This document shows positions 1 to 8,080 of a DNA stretch of 64,000 bases, one piece after another. How positions within the stretch are numbered: position 1 is the stretch's first letter; each line of letters opens with the position of its first letter. Both the position numbers and the translations under genes were made by a program. Below the pieces are notes generated by a model. That model had not been told where the DNA came from, did no database searches, and saw only the letters and a list, made by a program, of their open reading frames with translations. Source of the stretch: Aquimarina mycalae (lineage in GTDB: Bacteria; Bacteroidota; Bacteroidia; Flavobacteriales; Flavobacteriaceae); NCBI RefSeq assembly GCF_029906345.1, contig NZ_JARYGY010000006.1, positions 1-64,000 of the forward strand, in the 5' to 3' direction.

Positions 1-1
1 T

Positions 2-1315
2 GTAACTGTAACGGCTAATCAAACAATCACTCAGACTGATATTGATGCAGGATTTGTAGAGAATAGCGCTACAGCTACAGGAGATAGTCCACAAGGTGGT
101 CCAGATGATGTAAGTGATGTGTCCGATGCAGGAGATGAAGGAGTTGAGACACCAAATGGAGATGGTACAACGGATATGGATCCTACAAATGATCCAACGG
201 TAACAGTTATTACTCAGGTTGCAGACTTAACTCTAGTTAAAACTGGATCGATTAATGGTTCTTCAGTAGGAGATGATATAACATATACATTTACAGTAAC
301 TAACACAGGTAATGTAACAATAGATAATATTTTCATAGATGATATATTAACGGGAAGTGTAAACTTACCAATAGTACCATCAGTCTTAGCTCCTGGTGAA
401 CAAGGTACTGCAACGGCAACATATGTACTTACCCAAGCTGATATCAATAACGGAGAGGTGATAAATAGCGCAACTGTATTGGGAGAGGATCCTAATGATA
501 TTGGAGTTATGGATGTTTCGGATAGTGGAGATGAGACCGTTGATGAGGATGGTGATTTGGATCCTACAAATGATCCTACGATTACAACGATTCCTCAAAA
601 TCCTAATTTAGCATTAACTAAAACTGGTATTTATGTAGATGTTAATGGAGATGATCTTCCTAATGTTGGAGATGAGATTCAATATACTTTTACCGTAGAA
701 AATACAGGAAATGTTGATATCACTAATATTGTTCTAACTGATCCATTAACTGGTATTGTGCTTACTGGAGGACCAATAGATCTTGCGGTGGGAGAAATTG
801 ATGAAACTACATTTACAGCTACCTATACGTTAACAGCATCAGATGTATTATCTGGGAGTGTAACAAATCAAGCAACAGTTACAGGTCAGGATCCAAATGG
901 AGATGATGTTATTGACCTTTCTGATGATGTATTAGATACTACAGATGTTGATTTAGATGGAGATGGAGATGGAGAAGATGAAACGATTATATTAATAGAA
1001 TTAGACGATGACATAGTAATTTATACAGGAATAAGCCCTAATGGAGATGGAATTAATGATGAATTCAGAATTGTAGGATTAAACAATTTCCCGAACAATA
1101 CATTAAGAATTTATAATCGTTGGGGAGTACAGGTATTCGAAGAAGATGGATATGAACAACCAGGTGTGGAATTATTTAGAGGAATCAGTAATGGAAGAGT
1201 TACGGTTTCACAGAAAGAAGAATTACCTGTAGGAACTTATTATTACGTGTTAGAATATGTAAATGCTAGTGACATTAATAAGTCTAAAGCAGGTTACCTA
1301 TATATAAACAAATAA
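2..1315 (+). CDS. T9SS type-B cargo protein with DUF11-like repeats (5' partial)
   Basis: The frame is open from base 2, so the gene begins left of the window and only its C-terminal ~437 codons are visible. They hold about two and a half copies of a beta-sandwich repeat of the DUF11 / conserved-repeat type, with recurring 'YTFTVTNTGNV'-like strands, separated by Asp-rich linkers such as 'DPTNDPT' that could bind Ca2+. The last ~90 residues match the gliding-motility-associated C-terminal domain (T9SS type B tail), recognisable by 'SPNGDGINDEF' and 'RIYNRWG'. Such proteins cross the outer membrane through the type IX system and act as surface adhesins. PorP/SprF and OmpA genes follow directly, the usual arrangement for type-B cargo. 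The exact role of the passenger is unknown. Confidence 0.9.
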   Translation, partial: VTVTANQTITQTDIDAGFVENSATATGDSPQGGPDDVSDVSDAGDEGVETPNGDGTTDMDPTNDPTVTVITQVADLTLVKTGSINGSSVGDDITYTFTVTNTGNVTIDNIFIDDILTGSVNLPIVPSVLAPGEQGTATATYVLTQADINNGEVINSATVLGEDPNDIGVMDVSDSGDETVDEDGDLDPTNDPTITTIPQNPNLALTKTGIYVDVNGDDLPNVGDEIQYTFTVENTGNVDITNIVLTDPLTGIVLTGGPIDLAVGEIDETTFTATYTLTASDVLSGSVTNQATVTGQDPNGDDVIDLSDDVLDTTDVDLDGDGDGEDETIILIELDDDIVIYTGISPNGDGINDEFRIVGLNNFPNNTLRIYNRWGVQVFEEDGYEQPGVELFRGISNGRVTVSQKEELPVGTYYYVLEYVNASDINKSKAGYLYINK

Positions 1316-1361
1316 ATTTTTATTTGGAATAGTATATATTTGTTATTCCCTAAATCAAACA

Positions 1362-2327
1362 ATGATACTTATGAATAGACTGTTAACAATATTTATGCTG
1401 ACTACATTTGGTCTGATTACAAATTATAGTACCGCACAGCAAGATGCTCAGTATACTCAGTATATGTATAATACTATTAGTGTAAATCCAGCATATGCAG
1501 GTAGTAGAGGTGTGATGAGTATAATGGGATTGCATCGAAGTCAATGGGTTGGTTTAGATGGTGCTCCTCGAACACAGACATTAACTTTAAATACACCTAT
1601 AGGAGATAATAATAGAGTAGGTTTGGGATTATCAATAGTTAACGATGAAATTGGACCAACAAATGAAACGTATTTTGATATTGATTTCTCTTATACAATT
1701 CCAACGTCAGATAAAGGAAAACTAAGTTTTGGAGTAAAGGCTGGTGGACATCTCTTAAATATTGATTTTCAAAGATTATCTCAGTTTGATATTAACGACC
1801 CTAATTTTGAAAGTAATATTGATAATAAATTTAGTCCTAATGTGGGAGCTGGAATATATTATCATACTGATAAATTCTATTTAGGGTTGAGTGCTCCTAA
1901 TTTATTGGAAACAGATCATTTTGATGAAGACGCTACTGTAGGAAGTAACGACTCTTCTACATTTATTGCAGAAGAAAGAATTAATTACTATTTAATAGCT
2001 GGACACGTGTTTGATCTAAGTGATAGTGTAAAGTTTAAACCTGCTGTGTTAAGCAAATTGGTGTTTGGAGCACCTTTGCAAGTAGATGTATCTGCTAACT
2101 TCTTATTGTATGATAAATTGACATTGGGAGTTGGTTATAGATGGAGTGCTGCCTTTAGTGCTATTGCTGGTTTTCAAGTTTCTGATTCTTTAATGATTGG
2201 ATTTGCATATGATAAGGAATCTACAGAGTTAGGAAGAACTCAGTTTAATGATGGAAGTTATGAGGTTATGTTACGTTTTGAGTTGTTTAGAAAGTATAAT
2301 CGAATGTTAACACCTCGTTTCTTTTAA
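1362..2327 (+). CDS. PorP/SprF family T9SS outer-membrane protein
   Basis: This 321-residue protein has a signal peptide ending near 'STAQQ' and then the family hallmark 'QYTQYMYN' and 'NPAYAGSRG', followed by an amphipathic beta-strand series typical of an outer-membrane barrel. PorP/SprF proteins belong to the type IX secretion and gliding machinery. SprF-like paralogues are encoded next to large type-B cargo and assist its secretion, which fits the gene 46 bp upstream. A second ATG lies three codons downstream (1371) and could be the real start. Many paralogues occur per genome, so this one probably serves the adjacent adhesin rather than being the core PorP. Confidence 0.92.
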   Translation: MILMNRLLTIFMLTTFGLITNYSTAQQDAQYTQYMYNTISVNPAYAGSRGVMSIMGLHRSQWVGLDGAPRTQTLTLNTPIGDNNRVGLGLSIVNDEIGPTNETYFDIDFSYTIPTSDKGKLSFGVKAGGHLLNIDFQRLSQFDINDPNFESNIDNKFSPNVGAGIYYHTDKFYLGLSAPNLLETDHFDEDATVGSNDSSTFIAEERINYYLIAGHVFDLSDSVKFKPAVLSKLVFGAPLQVDVSANFLLYDKLTLGVGYRWSAAFSAIAGFQVSDSLMIGFAYDKESTELGRTQFNDGSYEVMLRFELFRKYNRMLTPRFF

Positions 2328-2397
2328 TTTCATAATCCATATTCAAGTAAGAATTTATATAAGTTAATTTTAGAATATATAATAGAGTCAAAATAAA

Positions 2398-4356
2398 ATG
2401 GGGAAATTATTACATAAGTTGTTTATCGTTTTTATAAGCTTTTTCTTTATGAATACTGCTTTTTCTCAAGAAAGAAAATTAAAAGCAGCACAAAACCAGT
2501 ATGACAAATACGAGTATATAAATGCTCAGGAAACATATCTCAAAGTTGTTAAAAAAGGCTATAAAAGTGCAGATCTTTATAAGAACCTAGGAAATAGCTA
2601 TTATTTTAATAGTCAGTTTGAAGAAGCTTCAAAATGGTATGAAGAATTAATGAATTCTTATCCTAATGAAGTAGAGCCTGAGTATTATTTTAGATATGCA
2701 CAAACGCTAAAATCGGTAGAACGTTATGAAGATGCAGATGTGTACATGAAAAAGTTTGTTGAAGCTAGTTCGGATGATCAGCGAGCTCAATTATTTAAGG
2801 AAGAACCTAATTATCTAAAAAGAATAGATTTTCAATCTGGTAGATTTGAAATAGAAAATTCTTCGATTAATTCTTCGTTTACGGATTTTGGAACTGCCTT
2901 TTTTGGAAGATTTGTCGTTTTTAGCTCTTCAAGAGATACATTGGTATTTCGTAAAAGTGTGCATCAATGGAATGAAGAATCTTTTCTAGATCTTTTTAAA
3001 GCAGAATATAATCCAGTAAATGGAGAACTTTCCGAAATTGAAAAACTTGATAGTAAACTAAATAGTAAATTTCATGAATCTACACCTGTTTTTTCCAAAG
3101 ACGGACAAACTGTTTATTTTACCAGAAATAATTATGATGGAAGAAAATATGGTAGTGATAGCAAGGGAACTAATAAACTAAAAATTTATCGTTCCTATAA
3201 AAATACACAAGGAGGTTGGACCACTCCACAAAATTTATCCTTTAATAGTGACCAATACTCCACAGCACATCCTGCACTTAGTGTAGACGAAAAAACGTTG
3301 TATTTTTCTTCAGATATGCCAGGAGGTGAAGGACAATCGGATATTTATGAAGTTGCTATAAATTCTGATGGTAGTTTTGGAGAACCTAAAAACTTAGGGA
3401 ATACAATTAATACCGAAGGAAAAGAAACTTTTCCATTTGTTAGTGCCAATAATGACCTGTATTTTGCTTCTGACGGCCATATAGGACTTGGAGGATTAGA
3501 TGTATATGTAACTCGTCTTAATCCACAAACGGATGAAGAAAAATTGGTAGTCAATATCGGTAAGCCAGTGAATGGTCCAGAAGACGATTTCGCATTTATT
3601 GTAGATGACGAGTCCAAAAGAGGTTATTTTTCTTCTAATCGTGAAGGAGGAAGAGGAAAAGATGATATTTATAGCTTTCTTCAGTTAGAAGATCTTAAAA
3701 GTTTCTGTGAGATTACAATAGCAGGTATCGTTAAAGATAAAGATACTGAAGACTTACTACCTGGTGCAAAAGTTTCTATATATGATAGTAGCAATAATTT
3801 ATTGGAAAGTTTTATTGTTGGAGATGATGCGGCATATAGTCAAGTAGTAAAATGTAGTTCTAAATATTTTGTTCGAGCAGAAAAAGAGACATACTTAACT
3901 TTAGAAAAATTAGTAAATACACCTGGGAAAACAGAAACAATAGATACACCTATTTTATTAGAGAAAAAGGTAAAATCTGCTGATGTAGGAGATGATCTGG
4001 CTAAAGTATTGTCTTTAAATCCTATTTATTTTGATTTTGATCAATCATATATTAGAAATGACGCTGCGGTAGAATTGGCTAAGGTGATAGAAGTAATGAA
4101 TCAATATCCAGAGATGAAAATTGATGTAAGATCACACACTGATAGTCATGGAGATGATGCTTATAACCTATGGTTGTCTGAACAAAGAGCAAAATCGACT
4201 ATAGATTATATGATTGCTAAAGGAATCTCTGCAGAACGTTTAACAAGTAAAGGGTATGGAGAAACAGAACCCGTAAATGATTGTAAAAACGGTTCTAATT
4301 GTAAAAAATCAGAATATCAATTAAATAGACGAAGTGAATTTATCATTGTTAAGTAA
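2398..4356 (+). CDS. OmpA family protein, PorE-like (TPR-PD40-CRD-OmpA)
   Basis: The 652-residue protein has a signal peptide (to about residue 23), TPR-like helices at ~30-130, a PD40/WD40-like beta-propeller at ~165-430 with 'YFSSDMPGG' and 'YFSSNREGG' blades, a carboxypeptidase-regulatory-like domain at ~440-515, and a C-terminal OmpA peptidoglycan-binding domain at ~540-652 ('YFDFDQ', 'SHTDSHGDD', 'LSEQRA'). The same domain order is known in Porphyromonas PorE, which anchors type IX components to peptidoglycan. It is the third gene of the cargo-PorP/SprF-OmpA set and a hairpin terminator follows. It is probably a paralogue dedicated to this cargo, not the sole PorE of the cell. Confidence 0.9.
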   Translation: MGKLLHKLFIVFISFFFMNTAFSQERKLKAAQNQYDKYEYINAQETYLKVVKKGYKSADLYKNLGNSYYFNSQFEEASKWYEELMNSYPNEVEPEYYFRYAQTLKSVERYEDADVYMKKFVEASSDDQRAQLFKEEPNYLKRIDFQSGRFEIENSSINSSFTDFGTAFFGRFVVFSSSRDTLVFRKSVHQWNEESFLDLFKAEYNPVNGELSEIEKLDSKLNSKFHESTPVFSKDGQTVYFTRNNYDGRKYGSDSKGTNKLKIYRSYKNTQGGWTTPQNLSFNSDQYSTAHPALSVDEKTLYFSSDMPGGEGQSDIYEVAINSDGSFGEPKNLGNTINTEGKETFPFVSANNDLYFASDGHIGLGGLDVYVTRLNPQTDEEKLVVNIGKPVNGPEDDFAFIVDDESKRGYFSSNREGGRGKDDIYSFLQLEDLKSFCEITIAGIVKDKDTEDLLPGAKVSIYDSSNNLLESFIVGDDAAYSQVVKCSSKYFVRAEKETYLTLEKLVNTPGKTETIDTPILLEKKVKSADVGDDLAKVLSLNPIYFDFDQSYIRNDAAVELAKVIEVMNQYPEMKIDVRSHTDSHGDDAYNLWLSEQRAKSTIDYMIAKGISAERLTSKGYGETEPVNDCKNGSNCKKSEYQLNRRSEFIIVK

Positions 4357-4398
4357 TATATAGCCCTATATAAATCAATAATAAATCCACGTCTATCT

Positions 4399-4432
4399 AA
4401 AAAGACACCTTATTTAGTAAGGTGTCTTTTCT
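4399..4432 (+). terminator. Rho-independent terminator after the T9SS triplet
   Basis: A 13-bp perfect stem (4400-4412 with 4418-4430) with a 5-nt loop is followed by a T-rich stretch. It lies 43 bp past the OmpA stop and separates the T9SS genes from the idi run. Confidence 0.85.
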
Positions 4433-4516
4433 TTTAACACAACATTGTTTATCTCAAAAAGAGTATAGATTATGAATTGCTATGGCGATTTTGTAATTTT
4501 GAAGCAATACAAAAGA

Positions 4517-5035
4517 ATGGAAGAAGAAAAAGTCATTTTAGTTAATAAAGATGATGAGCAAATAGGGGTAATGCCCAAACTAGAAGCACATGAAAAAGCA
4601 CTATTGCATAGAGCGTTTTCTGTATTTATTCTTAATAGCAAGAATGAACTAATGCTGCAACAAAGAGCACATCATAAATATCATTCACCAGGTTTATGGA
4701 CTAATACATGCTGTAGTCATCAACGAGAAGGTGAAACAAATATTCAAGCAGGAACCAGAAGATTGCAAGAAGAAATGGGGTTTACAACAACACTTAGAGA
4801 TACAATCTCGTTTATATATAAAGCCCCTTTTGATAATGGTCTTACTGAACATGAATTTGATCATGTATTAGTAGGACATTATGAAGATGATCCTAAGATT
4901 AATACTGAAGAAGTCGAAGATTGGAAATGGATGCCAATTGAAGATGTGAAAATGGACATACAAAGGGCTCCAGAAAACTATACAGAGTGGTTTAAGATTA
5001 TTTTCGATAAATTTTACTCACATATTACATTATGA
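4517..5035 (+). CDS. idi: Isopentenyl-diphosphate delta-isomerase, type I
   Basis: This NUDIX-fold enzyme interconverts isopentenyl and dimethylallyl diphosphate in isoprenoid synthesis, in the cytoplasm. Counting from the ATG at 4517 it has 172 residues, the normal size. His25 and His31 fit the N-terminal metal ligands, the catalytic Cys lies in 'TNTCCSH' (residues 62-68), and the acidic metal/catalytic pair lies in 'LTEHEFDH'. An upstream ATG at 4472 would add 15 residues ('MNCYGDF...') that are not typical of the family, so 4517 is preferred. The gene heads a close-packed run, and its stop overlaps the next start by 4 bp (ATGA). Confidence 0.93.
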   Translation: MEEEKVILVNKDDEQIGVMPKLEAHEKALLHRAFSVFILNSKNELMLQQRAHHKYHSPGLWTNTCCSHQREGETNIQAGTRRLQEEMGFTTTLRDTISFIYKAPFDNGLTEHEFDHVLVGHYEDDPKINTEEVEDWKWMPIEDVKMDIQRAPENYTEWFKIIFDKFYSHITL

Positions 5036-5442
5036 GAATAAAAGCTTGCAGAAAAGCCCATTTTAACGCGGCACATAGATTGTATCGAAAAGATTGGAGC
5101 GATGAAAAGAACTTTCAGATTTTCGGAAAATGTAGTAACCCACTGTATCATGGTCATAACTATGAACTCATTGTTGGGGTAACTGGTGATATTGATCCAG
5201 AAACAGGTTTCTTAATTGATCTTAAAATACTAAAACAGTATATCAAATCCGAAGTCGAAGATTATATGGATCATAAGAATTTAAATGAAGAAGTTATCGA
5301 ATTTAAAGATCTTAATCCAACAGTAGAGAATATAGCTATAGTAATATGGAATAAACTTCGAAAAAAGATAGCACCACAATACGATATAGAAGTTACCTTA
5401 TATGAAACTCCGCGTAATTTTGTAATATTTAATGGTAAATAG
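5032..5442 (+). CDS. 6-pyruvoyl-tetrahydropterin synthase / 6-carboxytetrahydropterin synthase (QueD) family
   Basis: The 136-residue protein converts dihydroneopterin triphosphate in pterin or queuosine-precursor synthesis. Zn ligands are His15, His40 and His42 ('HGHNY'), the catalytic Cys is Cys34 in 'FGKCSNP', and 'YMDHKNLN' supplies the Asp/His of the triad. The six-residue Cys-to-His spacing is like eukaryotic PTPS rather than the shorter spacing of E. coli QueD, so the exact product is uncertain. Bacteroidota proteins of this kind are usually annotated as 6-carboxytetrahydropterin synthase. Translation is probably coupled to idi through the ATGA overlap. No other queuosine gene is nearby. 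Confidence 0.88.
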   Translation: MRIKACRKAHFNAAHRLYRKDWSDEKNFQIFGKCSNPLYHGHNYELIVGVTGDIDPETGFLIDLKILKQYIKSEVEDYMDHKNLNEEVIEFKDLNPTVENIAIVIWNKLRKKIAPQYDIEVTLYETPRNFVIFNGK

Positions 5443-5447
5443 ATCTT

Positions 5448-5906
5448 ATGGGATTAGAAATAGGAGACAAGGTTCCTGAGTTTGTCGCAAAAAATGATAA
5501 GGGAGAAAAATTTAATAGTAATGAACTTGTAGGCAAAAAACCTTTTGTAATTTATTTTTATCCAAAAAACTTTACTCCTGGATGTGTAAAAGAAGCATGT
5601 GATTTTAGAGATAGTTATGAGGATTTTAAAATCTTAGGTGTTGATGTCATTGGTGTAAGTTCAGATAGTGTAAATTCTCATCTTAAATTTAAAAACAAAT
5701 ATAGATTACCTTTTATGTTTTTATCGGATAAAAAAGGCGAGATAAGAAAACTTTTTGGTGTTAAACCAGGATTGTTTGGTGTTTTGCCTGGTAGAGAGAC
5801 GTATGTTGTAGATAAAAACGGAGTGATTAGATTGAAATTTAATAGTATTAATGCATCCAAACATTTGAAAAAAGCCTTGGTTTCGGTAAAAAAATATGAT
5901 GAATGA
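5448..5906 (+). CDS. bcp: Peroxiredoxin, Bcp/AhpC-TSA family
   Basis: This thiol peroxidase of 152 residues reduces hydroperoxides with thioredoxin as the usual donor. The peroxidatic Cys46 lies in 'NFTPGCVKEAC', and Cys51 five residues later matches the resolving Cys of the atypical two-Cys Bcp/PrxQ group. The thioredoxin-fold core is intact ('VIYFYPK', 'VIGVSSDS', 'PFMFLSDK'). It starts 5 bp after the pterin gene and its last codons overlap the manA start by 4 bp, so it belongs to the same transcript. No signal peptide is seen, so it should be cytoplasmic. Confidence 0.92.
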   Translation: MGLEIGDKVPEFVAKNDKGEKFNSNELVGKKPFVIYFYPKNFTPGCVKEACDFRDSYEDFKILGVDVIGVSSDSVNSHLKFKNKYRLPFMFLSDKKGEIRKLFGVKPGLFGVLPGRETYVVDKNGVIRLKFNSINASKHLKKALVSVKKYDE

Positions 5907-6880
5907 ATAAAGGTGCATTATATATTTTAAAATTTAAACCCATTCTAAAGGAAAAAATATGGGGAGGAGATAAGTTAAAAGATGTTTTTGGTAAAGAATC
6001 TTCAGGTCCAGCTACTGGAGAAAGCTGGGAAATAAGTGATGTAGAAGAAGATCAATCTGTAATTCAGAATGGAAGATTTTCAGGAAAAACTTTGAAAGCC
6101 CTTCTGATTGACTATAAAGAAAAATTGGTTGGGGAAAAGAATTTTAAACGTTTTGGAACTAAGTTTCCATTACTTATTAAATTTATTGATGCTAAGGAGG
6201 ATCTATCAGTACAATTACATCCAGGTGATGAAATCGCAAAACAAAAACATAATTCTTTAGGTAAAACAGAAATGTGGTATGTAGTGCAATCAGATAATGA
6301 TGCTAATATTATTGTTGGTTTCAATCAAGAAGTAACTCCAGAACTATATCAAAAGCACGTTGCAGAAAAATCAATTAAAGATATCTTACACTATGAACCA
6401 GTAGATGCTGGAGATACTTTTTTTATATATTCTGGATTGATACACGCCATCGGAAAAGGAGTGTTGTTAGCAGAAATACAACAAACTTCTGATATCACCT
6501 ATCGAGTATATGATTGGGATCGTACAGATGCTAATGGAAACCATCGAGAACTTCATCAACAAGATGCTTTAGAAGCTATTGATTTTAAAAGTAATTCAGA
6601 TTATAAAATTACTTACAATCTGAAAAAGAATCAAATCACTGATTTGGTAAGCTGTCCACATTTTATTACTAATATTATTGAAGCAGATCATGAAATGGTA
6701 TTATCTCATGTAGGATTAGATTCTTTTGTAGTATACATGTGCGTAGAAGGCCAGGCAATGATAGAAAGTGAAGAAAATACTATGGATATAGCTTTAGGTG
6801 AAACCATTTTGGTTCCTGCCTCTATAAAGCAAATTAAAGTGATCTCAAAAGGAGTAAAGCTTTTACAAACCTATATTTAG
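5903..6880 (+). CDS. manA: Mannose-6-phosphate isomerase, class I
   Basis: This 325-residue zinc enzyme interconverts fructose-6-phosphate and mannose-6-phosphate to feed GDP-sugar synthesis. The Zn ligands fit Gln104 and His106 ('VQLHPGD'), Glu123 ('KTEMWYV') and His181 ('GLIHAIG'). The N-terminal 'KPILKEKIWGG' block is the family signature. It is the short bacterial form, close in size to Bacillus ManA. The start ATG overlaps the peroxiredoxin stop. The following gene has its own promoter, so manA may end this transcript, although no strong terminator hairpin is visible. Confidence 0.94.
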   Translation: MNKGALYILKFKPILKEKIWGGDKLKDVFGKESSGPATGESWEISDVEEDQSVIQNGRFSGKTLKALLIDYKEKLVGEKNFKRFGTKFPLLIKFIDAKEDLSVQLHPGDEIAKQKHNSLGKTEMWYVVQSDNDANIIVGFNQEVTPELYQKHVAEKSIKDILHYEPVDAGDTFFIYSGLIHAIGKGVLLAEIQQTSDITYRVYDWDRTDANGNHRELHQQDALEAIDFKSNSDYKITYNLKKNQITDLVSCPHFITNIIEADHEMVLSHVGLDSFVVYMCVEGQAMIESEENTMDIALGETILVPASIKQIKVISKGVKLLQTYI

Positions 6881-6891
6881 AACTAAAACCG

Positions 6892-6921
6892 TTTGATAAA
6901 TGGTTTAAAAGACTAATTTTG
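6892..6921 (+). promoter_or_regulatory. Bacteroidota-type promoter of the 88-residue protein gene
   Basis: TTTG at 6892-6895 and TAATTTTG at 6914-6921 match the -33 (TTTG) and -7 (TAnnTTTG) elements of the Bacteroidota primary sigma factor, with an 18-bp spacer. The downstream ATG is at 6939. Confidence 0.65.
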
Positions 6922-6938
6922 CAGAAAATAATTTAGAA

Positions 6939-7205
6939 ATGGCAAATAAAAGAAATCTTAAAAAAGATATTAACTATGTATTAGGTGATATCATAGAAGC
7001 AGTGTATATCTGGGAAGAAAATAACCCTGGTAAGGATAGAAAAGCTGGAGAGCTTATAATTGATGAGGCTATTACATCTTTTGACGGATTTATGACTAGA
7101 GTTAGTGATCGTAATATTGAAAATGCGGCTAAACATTTTAAATCTATTAAAAACGATTTAGAAGCTACAGCTAAGTCATTAGCAGAAAAAGTAAATTCAT
7201 TATAA
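6939..7205 (+). CDS. Small helical conserved hypothetical protein
   Basis: The 88-residue protein is predicted almost wholly alpha-helical, without a signal peptide or membrane segment, and carries both Lys and Glu/Asp clusters. It begins 'MANKRNLKKDINYVLGDII'. It looks like a conserved flavobacterial hypothetical whose function I do not know. A well-formed TTTG/TAnnTTTG promoter lies directly upstream, so it is probably strongly expressed on its own. tRNA-Thr lies ~57 bp downstream but has a separate promoter. Confidence 0.8.
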   Translation: MANKRNLKKDINYVLGDIIEAVYIWEENNPGKDRKAGELIIDEAITSFDGFMTRVSDRNIENAAKHFKSIKNDLEATAKSLAEKVNSL

Positions 7206-7221
7206 TTTTTTTTAAAAAGTA

Positions 7222-7252
7222 TTTGTAAATATGATTACAGAAATTATATTTG
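7222..7252 (+). promoter_or_regulatory. Promoter of tRNA-Thr
   Basis: TTTG at 7222-7225 and TATATTTG at 7245-7252, separated by 19 bp, form a consensus Bacteroidota promoter. The mature tRNA begins 11 nt after the -7 box. Confidence 0.7.
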
Positions 7253-7262
7253 CAACCGCTTT

Positions 7263-7336
7263 GCCGATGTAGCTCAGCTGGCTAGAGCAGCTGATTTGTA
7301 ATCAGCAGGTCGTGGGTTCGAGTCCCTCCATCGGCT
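7263..7336 (+). tRNA. tRNA-Thr (anticodon TGT)
   Basis: A full cloverleaf is present. The 7-bp acceptor stem GCCGATG/CATCGGC (7263-7269 with 7329-7335) is perfect, with discriminator T at 7336. The D arm contains 'AGCTCAGCTGG', and the T arm contains 'GTTCGAGTCC'. The anticodon stem GCTGA/TCAGC encloses loop TTTGTAA, giving anticodon TGT at 7297-7299, which reads ACA. CCA is not encoded. Confidence 0.96.
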
Positions 7337-7344
7337 CTTAAAGT

Positions 7345-7381
7345 AAAAATCCTAACTTCATATGAAGTTAGGATTTTTTTA
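7345..7381 (+). terminator. Terminator of tRNA-Thr
   Basis: A near-perfect palindrome with arms AAATCCTAACTTCA and TGAAGTTAGGATTT is followed by a T7 run, 8 nt after the tRNA. Confidence 0.9.
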
Positions 7382-7470
7382 TGGTACAAAATAAGATTGA
7401 ATCAGAAACTAGTTCTAATTATAACAGCGACAGGATTTTTGCTAAAAATTATCTAAAAAAAACTTTCGTT

Positions 7471-7653
7471 TTAGTTGGCGTTATTACCTTTTAGAATTAA
7501 AGCAATTCCCATTATTATTATTATTAAAATTATTCCTGAAATAAAAATATAATATTGTCCTGGCCAGTGTAATATTTTAAATAATACTCCTAAAATAAAT
7601 AATACGATTCCTATTAATATGAATATCAACGAAAGAATTTTAATTCTTGTCAT
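7471..7653 (-). CDS. Small two-helix membrane protein with a GldL-like motif
   Basis: The 60-residue protein consists of two hydrophobic helices (about residues 7-27 and 33-53) joined by 'FKILHWPGQY'. That loop resembles the 'GALFKIxHxxG' segment between the two membrane helices of GldL, the proton-driven motor subunit of type IX secretion. The rest of GldL (its cytoplasmic domain) is absent. I infer a GldL-membrane-domain-like miniprotein of unknown function, a type seen elsewhere in Bacteroidota. It starts 21 bp after the stop of the next membrane protein gene on the same strand and is probably cotranscribed with it. Confidence 0.65.
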   Translation of the reverse strand: MTRIKILSLIFILIGIVLFILGVLFKILHWPGQYYIFISGIILIIIIMGIALILKGNNAN

Positions 7654-7674
7654 AGCAGATATTCATTTTTTAAT

Positions 7675-8010
7675 TTAGACTGTGGTGTCTCGAGATAGTA
7701 GGTAAAAGATTGTAGATACGACACTTAAAATCAGAAGAAAAGCTCCATAATTCCTGGTTGACTTATTAAACTTATAATTTTTACCATCAACAAATTCTTT
7801 CTTCCTAAATAGTATATATGAACCTGAAATTAAACCAATCCAAGTAAGTGATGTGATCACTAATACTACTTTGGCAAAAATCGGTATTCCGTGCTCAGGT
7901 ACATTTCTTTTATAAAAAACTAAATAAAAAGGAAAAACGAATAGGCAAAGAATCAATAAAATTAATAATAATATTTGCCAAGGTCCGATCATTCCTAATT
8001 GTATAGTCAT
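7675..8010 (-). CDS. Hypothetical three-helix membrane protein
   Basis: The 111-residue protein has three predicted membrane helices (about residues 9-31, 45-67 and 86-104) and a charged loop 'RKKEFVDGKNYKF'. The N-terminal helix followed by a short cytoplasmic stretch loosely recalls PLDc_N-type small membrane proteins, but the match is too weak for a name. It is upstream of the GldL-like miniprotein on the same strand and 70 bp downstream of the DUF4369 lipoprotein gene. Function unknown. Confidence 0.65.
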   Translation of the reverse strand: MTIQLGMIGPWQILLLILLILCLFVFPFYLVFYKRNVPEHGIPIFAKVVLVITSLTWIGLISGSYILFRKKEFVDGKNYKFNKSTRNYGAFLLILSVVSTIFYLLSRDTTV

Positions 8011-8080
8011 ACCTGATTTTTTGTAAATATTAGTTGAGTAAGAGTCCTAAAAAGTGTAATCTATCTTAATGAGTTTTTAA

